Below, one piece after another: positions 38,501 through 50,500 of a stretch of 64,000 nucleotides of DNA. The position numbers and the translations under genes are program-made. The stretch is from Patella vulgata (lineage: Eukaryota > Mollusca > Gastropoda > Patellidae). The stretch lies in assembly GCF_932274485.2 (NCBI RefSeq), contig NC_065881.2, forward strand, positions 63,498,702-63,562,701. The letters are read 5' to 3'. The number at the start of each line of letters is the position of its first letter. Within the stretch, counting starts at the first letter, position 1. A model generated the notes under the pieces. That model had not been told where the DNA came from, searched no databases, and saw only the letters and a list, made by a program, of their open reading frames with translations.

Positions 38501-41500
38501 TCTACAAGAACTATACAGATTTTACCACTGAAAGAATCTTTCTTTATACCTATCAACTCCAAAAAATTTAAGAATGGTATGATGAACTTGTTTTGGAGGC
38601 AAAGGAAAAGATTTGTTTTGGAGGCAAAGAAAAGACTCAGAATCCCTTAACCCATGGAAGGATCAGATTCAGAAATAAAAATAAAATAAAAACAGCAAAC
38701 AGTTTATATTATAATTTGCATGAAAAAATAAACATCTAAACCTTTGAACATTGCATGACTTTAACAACCAAACTTTTGTAAATGACCGTATTCTTTTTTA
38801 TTTACAAAACATAATAATTCAAGCTATCTTCAATATCAAGCTGGCATTGTGATGTGCTATAAATTGATAACATATCAACATGTGAAAATTTAACTGTAAT
38901 TATTGGAAACAATTTTCCAAAGCCGATAATAGATAAGTTTTGAAGGACTTTAGTTTAAAGTTATACATGATATGTATGTTAATATGCATATGATTAGTAT
39001 TTAATTCTAAATAACAATCACATTACATCTTATTGATCAATACTTTGTTGATGTGAATCAAAGGTGCATTTTGTAAAATTTAGATAAAGAGTCGTTTTGC
39101 TATGAAAGTATAGAAAAAGATAATGATAAATGAATATATTCGAAATTTCATTCAAATTACTTTATTCTGGTCTAAGCTAGGACTGTTTGAAAATGTAGCA
39201 CAGATTGTTTATTATCGTAGCAGTGGTACTTGACAACCGAGGCTAAGTCTCAATTATCCATTGTATCGTTAAATTTTTAAATCTTGCAGTTTTCAAATCG
39301 ATTTAAATCTCGGCCATCCGATGGTGAAGAGAGATAGGCTTGTCATGTGAATAAATGTCTATATAATAATTTATATAACATTTGAAGCCAAAATTAAGAC
39401 CTGCAATAGGTAGATTTAGCCTTGCATAATGTATCTTTAATACAAAGTTTGAAAACTGTATCAATCTTCACTGGTAATTGTTTTTATACACCCATATTTG
39501 ATGTAGACATATTGGCGTCACTTGCATCTACCTATAAAATTAAAAAGTTGGTCACATTTTTACATTTAAAGCTAATGATAATATATTTTTAAACCTTGCT
39601 TTGTGGGATTTGTTGATAGTGATTTTAGATTTTACGACTTTACTGCTGGTGGGTATATTGAGAGAATGACATGTCCCCTCTATGTTTATTATATAGATCG
39701 GTTTGACCATAAACCAGACGACGACCATGTAGATGTAATAACTGGACTGACAGTCTGTCGGCGTATGAAGTTGTTTGCATCTGCTAGTATTGATGGCACT
39801 ATTCGTATCTGGAATGAAACTAATACTCTTGTCAGGTAACACTTAATTTATACACATACTTCTGTGATAGGCTTATATAGATTAGTTCTTTTGATCTGAA
39901 AGAGTTGACAGTGTCTCAAATACTAATAAGTAGATAATTTCATGGTTCTGATCAGTTAGGTAAAAAGATTTAGTGGCCAAGTGGTCTATGCAAGTTTCTT
40001 CTGCCTGACCTCATGGGTTTCTCTGGGAACTCTAGTTTTCTCCTACTTACTGACTACAGTGTTGAATGGACATTATACCGTGTCTCTCACTAAAAATGAT
40101 TTTTTTTTTTTTTTTTTCATCTTTCTTCAAACTCTAAATTTCTTTTGTTTTATTTGAATTATCAGCTGCCATTTTGGAGAACCTAATGGGAATATTATAT
40201 TAAAGGGGCATTATGGGAGATTAGATAAAGAGCTGGCAGTTCTCATGATAATAGTTAAAAACTAGATAATGTAAAGTGAATTTGCTGAAAATTTCAGTCA
40301 AATTGACCACTCTGAACCGAGATATTAGCTTTTGAATTTTAGGCCTAGCCTCGATGATCATTACTAAAGTCAGTACGATAAAAAAACATAGTCTCGATTA
40401 TCCATGTTTGGATTTAATCATCAATGAGCGTTGAGCAGCAGATCAGATTCAAATCCAGTAAATATCGCAGGCTAGCGATGACGAGAGTTGATTATGGTCT
40501 GGATAAGTTAATTAATGTCTAATTATTAATTTAGATAACATTTCAGGCCTAAAGAAAGACCTGCAATAGGCAGATTTAGCTCTTATATATAATGTATGTT
40601 AAATTAATAAACAGGTTACTGAAGTTAAATGTAATACCGTACAGTATCAGCTTCTATAATTCTAAAGGTGATCTTTTAGTTGGTATAGGAAGACATCTGT
40701 TTAAAATACCATACGAGTCATGTAAGTATAAGTTACATATAAGAGGATGTTAGTAAACTGCTTCTGCAGTAACAGGTATATTGAATTGTAAATGTTGGTA
40801 AACTGATCGTGTAGTGAATCTTATAATAGTTACAACAGTACATTGAATTGTAATATGTTGGTGAATAAATATAAGCGGTTTGAGATGTTTGTGAAGCGAA
40901 TGTCCTAACCGATGAGTTCTCCTGTCTGCCCATGACTCATTTTTAAACAAAATATTTCTTCTTTTATTATTGACTTAAAATGTTCATGAATGCAGATGAA
41001 TGAGCATTTTCTACTTAGGCTAAGCATGAGGTATAAACAGTTTGATTTGCCGATTCTTGCTTCTGAGAGCGATAGGCAATTTGATTAACGAGTGCTTAAA
41101 AAGATAAATGATAAGTAGTAAGAATTATATGTACTGGAGGAGACTACAGTCCACACTGCATCCTGTATAATACATGTATATTTTATTGTCCCCCCCCCCC
41201 CCACCTTTCGAAGAAAGCAGGGGGCTATTAAAATGGGTCTGTCTGTCTGTCTGCCTGCCTGCAGGCCAGGGGGTTTGGATGGCCGAATGGTTAGCACGTG
41301 TGCACTGTATCATAAGTTGTCATTGAGTAAACTGGCGTGGTTTCGATTCCCTGGTTGTATGGAATAAGGAGTAGTGTCGCTGTCCAACCGGGTGATGAAG
41401 TTCGAAGATGAGCGTTTTCTGCTTAGGCTAATCAGAGATAAGCAATTTGATTGGTTGATGCTTTGGGATGCGATAACTTTAGTTCAAATTAAGTGAGACT

Positions 41501-44500
41501 GCTTTAGGATACAATAACTTTGTTTCTAATTAAGTGAGAATGATGAAACTTGGTGTATAGTTTCATTATATCAACACCATGACTAAGTTCGATAATGTGC
41601 ATTTTCTGCTTAGGGTAAGCAGAATGATAAGCAATTTGATTGGTCAAGACTTTGGCGCGCGATAACTTTGATTCCAATTGATGACAGTGGTGAAACTTTG
41701 TGTATAGTTTCATTACATCAATACCCTGACTCAGTTCGATAATGAGCATTTTCTGCTTAGGCTAAGTAGAGACCTCTCCTAACTGAGGTAGAATGTTCAA
41801 ACTTGGAGTAGGTTTTCATTAGGTAAATGCCTTGACAGTGTTTGATCGTGTGCATTTTTCACTAAGGCTAAGCATGTGATTGGGTGAGACTTTGGAACAC
41901 AAAAATAAATTTTGGCTCTAATTGGGTGAGAGTGATAGATTCATTATATCAATACCTTGACTAAGTTGGATAATTACAATTTTCTGCTTAGGCTAAGTAG
42001 CGTTAAGTAATTTGATTGACAAAGACTTTGGAACATAACAACTCTGCTTTTAATTGAGGTAGAATGTTTGAACTTGGTGTACATAGGTGAATGTTCAATG
42101 ATTAACATTTTCCACTAAAGCTAAGCAATGCTTTGACAAAGTATAGATAATCAGATAAATGTGCAATTTGTTAATATATTCTTCAAAAAAAGTAGGGAAT
42201 ATTCAGAAACAATACAAAACTGCGGAAATGCACTGCTGTTTTTATTAGAGGTAACCAGTGTATGTTAATAACAGACCAATTGCCTACACATGAATAAAAC
42301 AGTTCATATAGACGGCTTTTCTGACGGCCCCATTTTACTCGCAAAGAGATACACTGTCAAAAGTGAAAATGGACGTTTTTGATTTTTGTCTTAATATTAA
42401 TAATGAGTAATTGCTCCACCAGTCCTCAAAGATTCAGCAATTCATCGTGGCATGCTCCTAATCAACCGTCCAATCACGATTTGAGGAAATCTAACCCACT
42501 CCTCTTGCAGTGCCACGGCCAATTCTTGCAGTGTTTTCGGTTGACGTTGACGTCGACGAACACGTCTCCCGATCAAATTAAACATAACACACTAAAGCAA
42601 AGATACGCTAAACAGTAAATCTTATGCAAGAACCGATAGGAAAGCAAACATGGATTATCCAGCAAGCGGCAGTTTTCATCAACCCTTTCTTGAAGTGTCA
42701 AATTTGACAATGAACCCCTCCCACGTGTATGGCGCTATTTCGTGTCGCACATGCAGCTCAGTGGTTCTGTTGGGGCGATAAGTTCTTTATCTGTGAACAT
42801 ACTCACAAAGCATGTCAAGTGTCCATGACTATCATATCACAACCTGCATAGGTATTTGCATTTCAATATCCCCTACTTTTTTTGAAGAGTATATTTATTT
42901 TGGGATTGCAGCGGGGGACATCAGCCTCACTGTTTGCTTGTTTTTATTTAGATATGCCAAGAGCTTACAAATGTAAGATGGTGACAATGAAGTTTTTAGA
43001 ACAGAAAGCAGAAAAACCATTAGAATATGATTCTAACTTGATAAATATGATGAGTAAAAATGATGTTAAAAGATTGAAAAATTCACGATCTTCTTTCAAG
43101 TAAGTTGGTGTAGTATTTTCATCTTCATTAGTCGGGTTGGTGCAGAAGAGTAGGGCATTAAACTCCATTTCATTTAGATTATATTTATAATTTCAGTTGA
43201 CAATTTGATTGTCTGATTAGTGATATTGTTTGTAAATGAAACAGTGCCAGTTAAGATTCAATGAAGAAAAGGTAGAAACACTACTGCTCAAACAAAATTC
43301 TCTTCCTTTAATTAAAGATGTGCTAACTTGCATTAATTGGTAACCTAGCTGGCCATTTAAATGTAGTTTCTCTGAAAGTATGATATATTAAATGGCCAAC
43401 CAGCGGTTGCCAGATAAGATATGCCCACATTTTGAAAGAGATGGATAGAGAACAAGCTAAAAACAAAAGTGTTTTTTTCGTACAATCGGGCCATAATCCA
43501 AAAAGTTATGGTCTGAAATGCGCAAATATCGAAAGGGATTGAGATATAAAGATTTATTTTAAGTTTCATCCAAACCGGATAAAAATTGTGACCTTTAGAG
43601 GGTCCACAACCTTCATATTACATACTTTTACACAATTTGTGTACAAAGAGCGGCCATTTTGTCGGGCAGTTTAGTTTCGATTTTCCTGAAATCAGAATTC
43701 AACCTTAATTAGGGTGTAATGGTGATATATTCAAACTTTTTTTTTTTAAATGAGAAAAAACACAAGCTAAAAAACACGATTTTTTGTTCAATAATTCAGG
43801 CTGTTACGATCCGATATGCATATGAATATCGAAAGGAACCAAGAGCTTTGGGTTTTAAACATTTATTTCAAGTTTCATCAAAATCGGATCAAAATTTAGA
43901 CCTCTAGAGAGTCCACAACCTTGATATACCATATTTTTACACTATTTGCATACGTGGGGCGGCCATTTTGTCCGGCAGTTTTGGTTCGATTTTCATGAAA
44001 TCAGGGAGGGGTCATAGTTCAGGAAGTTACCATCCGATATGCATGAAGTTATGGTCCGATACAATATCGAAAGGAACCGAGATGTTTGGGAGATAGACCT
44101 ACATGTATATTTCAAGTTTCGTCAAAATTGGATGAAAATTGTGACCTGTAGAGTGTCAACAAACAAATTGTGGACGGATGGTCAGGGGCGACGGCATAAT
44201 ACGTCCACATGAAAATGTGGGCGTATAAAAAAGATGTTTTACGAGATGTTAAATCGCATAGACTAATTGATCTAAATTTCTCCTGTTGAGATGATTGTAA
44301 ATTACATACTTTGCTTTTTTGTTATTAAACTAGGTTCGATACATATGTTGATGTATTAACACCAGAGGAAGAAGAATCTGTTAATAAAGAAAAAGCTGAA
44401 AAAGAAAAGGTAAATGGTGTAAATGACAGAGTACACTAATGATTTTGTCAAAAGGAATTTATCTTTTAATACTAAGATAAAGTTCATCAAACAGTGCAAA

Positions 44501-47500
44501 TGTATAATCTTCAATACTTAATAGATTTATCAGAGGGTTGGGTGAACCAGTGGTCTAGCTTTATATAGTAGCTAGTTTGCTCCCACTTCTGAAGATACTT
44601 TTGCCACAATACAGATTTATCGAATTTTGGTTATGTTTTATCATGCTTGTGGTTGAATTCTGTTATAACCACTGATCTTTAAATTAAAGCATGAACATAC
44701 CAAAACAATTCAAGTTTAAATTCATTAAGGCATATATTAACTGTAAGCACAAAGGCTAATGTCAAAGCTGTACTTTTCGAAAGGTTGAAAGACAAGTTTG
44801 AGTCAAAAGAGAAGTCAGTCTGTGGTTAGCAGCTGGCTATGAGTGTTTGTTGAGTTTTTTTGTTTTTTTTATTTTAATTGTCTTGGGAAGATGCTTTTGT
44901 ATTGTACGTCTTGCTAACCTTGCGTTTTGTTTTTTTCTCTATGACCTTGAGAAGAAGATTAAGGAGGACAGTTTGTTAAAACAATTAGTTTAAATACATG
45001 AAAAAGTTTTCAAATGTCACCACATAGACTAAATATTGATATAAGAACAATGAAATGTAGATTGTAATTTGTCTGGTATCAAGTACATACACTGTAGCAT
45101 TTAAAATGTCAAAACTAAAGCATATATCTACTTCATAGTATTTGTATTCAACCTGAGACTTGATTTTTTTTTCAACTATAATATAAGTATTGAGTTGTAT
45201 AATTACTATTTGTCAACATATCTTTAACTTTTCTTTTATAAATTTTAAAAGAACATCAAAGAAAGATGACTTGTCTTGTTAATTGTAATGCTATTGCTCT
45301 GTTAAGATGAGTCCTGTCATTGTAATATGCATTTTGAATTTTAAGAAGGTATTTTTTTGTGTGATTTACTAAGTAATAATATGCGATGAATAATAGTAAT
45401 TCCAATAACAAAAGCCTATTTGTAACCAAACTAATAGTTGAACTATGACTGTAAGAATTAGTGCTAGATATGGCCTGAACGAAATGATCTAATCTTTTAT
45501 TCTACTTCTTAAACCTATCTCTGGAACTGATAACTCACAGACTGATATGTGATAAACGGTAGAGGGTTTTAGAGGATGTTTCATTCCAACCCAGAATTTT
45601 TATCCATTCCTACCCCTTTATGCAGCTATAATAGCATTAAGAACAGCCGACGCCATATTCATGCTAATGATCATATTCCTGAAACAAATTGTTTAACCAT
45701 TGTTATGCCCATAAATGTTTCAGATTGTGCACATGTAATCAGACCGTATTAATGTATAAATTACACACAATATATAATTTAAAAAACACATCACAATTTA
45801 TATGGAAAACAATTACTGGTTTATACACACATAGCACACATATATACATAGTATTCTCTTATTGTTTTCAGGGGGGTTGGATGGCTGAATGGTTAGCGTG
45901 CCCGCGCTGTATCATAAAGTCTGTCATTGAGTCGACTGGCGTGGTTTCGAATCCCCGGTTGTACGTGGCAAGGAGTAGGGTCGCCTGTCCAACCTCGTGG
46001 GTTTTCTCCGGGTCCTCCGGTTTCCTCCCACTGCTAAAGACCCCTACGCGCAAGCGAATTATTGAAATAAAATTAAACCATATGTTGGTCCCGAAATGAC
46101 CTAGTTTGTGTCGAGTGGACGTTAAACCCCATTTCTCTCTCTCTCTCTTATTGTTTTCATATGTGCTTGAAAATGATAGGAGAATACTTGTCGAAACGTT
46201 GTGCTATATGTGTATAAACCAGTGATTGTTTTTCATATCAATTGTGTTGTGTTTTTGAATGTGCTCAATTGCTAAATGCCACTCAAGGATTAATATACAA
46301 TTTAAAGTAAATTATATGGATTTGGAAACAATTTTTTTTGACTTACGTTTGGCCAATGGTACATAGAGAATTAAGTGATTCTGGGCAACACATGCCCTGA
46401 AGAATTTAGTTGTACTATATGGTAAAGGTGTGGCTTCTGTAAATTATAAATCTTTATAATTGTTATTAATACAACTAAGTCTTGATTATCATTTATAGCT
46501 TTTTAGCACAGACATTTTTGCGCTTGACAATCAAAATATCTCATTAGTTTGGATAATAAAAATGATTTACATATTGCTGTGATTAATGATCGGAAAATGC
46601 TGATCATGACCTTTGGTCACGACAACATGATTCTTTGCTTCTTGTAAGACATAATTTATTTTATGTTCTTTTATTTCAGGCATTTTCTGTATTATTTACG
46701 AGAGACGATGAATTAAAACAGTTAAAGAAAGGGGATGTTAAACCCCGTAAAAAAAAATTTGCTAGCCAACAAACTAAAGATGAAGCTTTTAAAAATTATA
46801 TGAAGATGTTTTATGATAAACCAAAAATTACTGTAAGTATTGAAACATGGTTTTTAGTTTTTATTTATTAAATGCTTGTTTGATTTTTCATATTTTTAGT
46901 AGAAAATATTGTACTGTAAGCAAATTTTTAAAAAATAAAAAAGCTTCCCTGTATTTATAGAAGAGAGAACTATTTTTGGTGTGACTTGTTTGTGGGGATT
47001 AATAAAGACTATGCAGAACACTTATAAAACTGGTTTCAAACATTCAATGAATGCCAAAACTAGTTTTATTTTTTTGAAAAATTTGCTGCAAGTTATAGGT
47101 CACAATAAATAAAGATATAGTGGTTGGCTAGAAAATTTAGTAATTGGGAGCCCAATCTTAAATATCATTAGATGTTGAAACAAAATTTCTCCATTTTGTT
47201 TTTATACGCCCACATTTTCATGTGGACGTATTATGCCGTCGCCCCTGTCCGTCTGTTCTACAAGTCATAATTTTTATTTGATTTTAACAAAACTTGAAAT
47301 ATAGGTCTATCTCCCAAAGATCTTGGTTCCTTTCGATATTGGCATGTATCAGACCATAACTTCATGGATTATGGCCCCTAATTGTACGGAAAATTACGTT
47401 TATAGCTTGTGGAGACTCTAGAGGTCACAATTATTATCTGATTTAAAAATCCATTCAAATATACATGTATCACCATTACACCTTAATGTTGGTATATCAA

Positions 47501-50500
47501 GGTTGTGGACCCTCTAGAGGTCACAATTTTGATCTGATTTTGATGAAACTTGAAATACATGTTTATAACCCAAACCTCTTGGTTCCTTTCGATATTCGCA
47601 CATATTGGATCATAAATTCCTGAATTATGGCCCCGGATTGTACGAAAAATTGTGTTTTTTTATGGTTTATCGCATAATTTAATTCTGCTGTTTTGTTTAC
47701 TAAAATTATAATTATTTAGTCAACTTTTGCTCAGAAAATTAGCAGTCTAGTATTGTATTAATTTTAACATTAATGAAATGCTATAGTCTTCAAATAGATT
47801 AGACAATAGACATCAACATTTTGTCTTTTGATAAATAGCAACTTAATCAATGTTTATACATAAATTTGCTGCTAGTAAATCAAGTCACAGACAGTATTAG
47901 TAGGTTAAAATTAATGTCTTGTCCTCGCTCTTCTTGAATCTTATTTGTGGTATTCTTGCAATGTTGTGAATCAAGCCCTTTTGAAACATCCCATATTGCC
48001 CATCTCTGATTTGGATAAAATGCATTTAAATGTCCTTTTGTGTTCCAGTTCTGTATTTTCTGAAATTATCAGTGATTTTGCTATAGATTAATTGACTGAA
48101 ATTTGATGTTGATCGTACTTTAGTTTAAATGATTATATTTTATAGTTACCAGAAGATGATTTATTTCCACTAGATACAGTTAATGATAGATTAGCTGCTT
48201 CACCTGATGGAGATAGTAAGTTTATTTTATAGACGTTAAAACACTGAAATCTAAAAAAAGGCAAAAGAATCCGAAATTTTCTTTTCATATTTAGAAATTT
48301 AAAGAAACATCATCAAGTTTGGCAAAATAAAAGGAATTACTTGTTTATCTCAAAAAAAGTATTAAATACTCTCGATTGTAGGGACTTTACATAACTCATC
48401 TGTTTTATATTACAGATGATTCATACAAACCAGAAGCAGGACCAACAGGATTCTTCCCTGATAATTTACCACCAAAATCCATTCTTAAACCCTCAAAACC
48501 ATGTGCAATGCCACAGAGGATTGTACCGGGAGGTTTTATACCTAATTCGGTTCTAGCTAAAATATTATATCCGACACCTCGTACACCAGACTCGGATCAA
48601 TCTAGTGAATATCGACCACCATCTTTAACATTAGATCAGCTACAACAAATTGGTGAATTTGGAATAGTAAGTTATAAAAACTTGTTTCGTAATATTCAGA
48701 TTGTTCTAATGTGAAATGAAATGAAATGAAATGGGGTTTAACGTCCTACTGTTGTTCTAATGTGGCATCAACAGTGACATAAAGAAACTCAAAAGGAGTT
48801 GAGTTTGAAATGACAGTAAAAGGCACTGAAATTTTCCAAAGAGTTTTGATGACAAAACATGTCATCTCCAAAAAAGAAAGAAAAGAGGGAATTTGTCTTT
48901 TTTATCGGGTACAAAAACTTGCAACTCGACTTTTGGTTTTAAATCCTGCATCAAGTGAAAAAAAACCAGATGTCAAGGGTAGTGACTGCTGGACTGACAA
49001 GGAAAGAGTGCCTAGTTGTTTGAATGGGATGAAAATCTGAGGTCTATTTGTGTATATAATGGTGTGAATGTAAAAGACCCCTTGATAAATGAAATTTACA
49101 GAAGAGTAAGATAATTGTCACTGACCAAGAAAGAAAACTTCATGCTTCGCCATAGAAATGAACATTATGATATATTTGTGTTAGTTCCAAAATAACTGCA
49201 GTATTATGTTGATGAGACATTAAGCCCTTCCATTTCTTTCATTCAATGGATGATTTATTCTATTTGAAATGAAATGGAGTTTAGCTTTCTACTTTTCTGC
49301 ACCAACTGGGCAAATGAAGACATTTAATTAATCTCTTTGACTTTGAGCAATGAAGCAGATTTTTGATTTTGTTTAGAATGAGACATATGTTTTATGTATT
49401 TTATTATAGGACGGGGGTTGGGTGGCCGAATGGTTAGAGTGTGTGCGTTGTATCATAAGGTCTGTCATTGAGTCAACTGGCATGGTTTCGATTCTCCGGT
49501 TGTACGTGATAAGGAGTAGCGTCACTTCTCCAACCTTGTAGGTTTTCTCCAGGTCCTCTGATTTCCTGCCACTGCTAAAGACCCCTATGTGCAAGCGAAT
49601 TTTTAAAATAAAATTAAACCATGTTAGTCTCGAAATGACCTAGTTTGTGTCGAGTGGATGTTAAACACCATCTCTCTCTTTATTATAGGATACAACTGAT
49701 AAAAACTCTCCACATAGAACTGTTAAATTTCATCGTAATGACGATCATTCAAATAGAGTTTTTGACATGGAAGATTATGTGGAAGATAACCAATCACAGC
49801 GTAGTTCACTACCTAAAACACCCTCACCGACGCCCTCTAATAAATCAGAAGAAGATGCTTTCTGGGGTAAACCTAAGCCTCCACCCGAACAGTTGCCAAC
49901 CAACAAGTTCCAGGGTTTGTTAAATCAAACACCAACACCAGAGGTTAGTTTATTGTCCCCCGCTTTCGAAGAAAGCAGTGGACTATTAAAATGGGTTCGT
50001 CTGTCTGTCTGTCTTGTCTGACTCAGAATCTTTTGTAAATTAATAAAAGAAAAACAGAAATTAACTATGCCAATTTTGGAGTTTGTGTATACAATAGTGA
50101 CTTTGCTAGAGGCTGTGGAAATCCTGAAAAACAAAAGTAATTATTAGTTCATTTGTTCCACATTTTGCCACTTGATGGCACAAACTGTGAATCACACATT
50201 GCATGTGATGCTAAAACCGTATTCTACACCGAAAGTCATTTTAGATTACAAAGTTAGAGAGTTCTACTTCGTACTCCTATTAGAAATGTGAATTTTTACA
50301 CCAGTAAACCTGAAAAAATAATTACTGAATTTCTGATCCGTTACAGTACCCTAATTTCAAATGGACATATCTCAGCGAGTTTTCGACCTAGAGAGGTATA
50401 ATTTAGGATTTGTTAGCTTATGGCCATATGCTATAACACATATTTTTTTTATAATTTTTTGGGAGGGGGTCATGTTCCCAACTTTCCGAAATTTGGTCCA

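Larger units (their letters stand above)
41183..42950 (+). mobile_element. Repeat element with ATTTTCTGCTTAGGCTAAGC tandem core, copy 1
   Basis: Starts TATTGTCCCC (C-run), TTTCGAAGAAAGCAGGGGGC, then TATTAAAATGGGTCTGTCTG repeats; the core has about six ~140-bp modules (AAGCAATTTGATTGGT, GAGACTTTGG, TAATTAAGTGAGA, TGATGAAACTTGGTGTATAG, TTCGATAATGAGCATTTTCT). It ends GGGACATCAGCCTCACTGTT then TGCTTGTTTTT. A SINE (41268-41390) and the deleted Tc1 element (42177-42891) are nested inside. Comparison with 49951-51048 fixes both ends. Its end forms the acceptor tract of WDR97 exon 16. Confidence 0.8.

Noticed and set aside
39560-39636. U12-type (AT-AC) intron before exon 14
   Set aside because: The end is AC, but the upstream donor is a standard GTAAGT and no U12 branch motif (TTCCTTAAC) is present; a GT-AC intron or a base error fits better.
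45868-46099. Overlapping ORFs on both strands at the 45.9 kb SINE
   Set aside because: The same overlapping frames appear at the 4.6, 37.1 and 49.4 kb SINEs; they reflect the SINE body, not genes.
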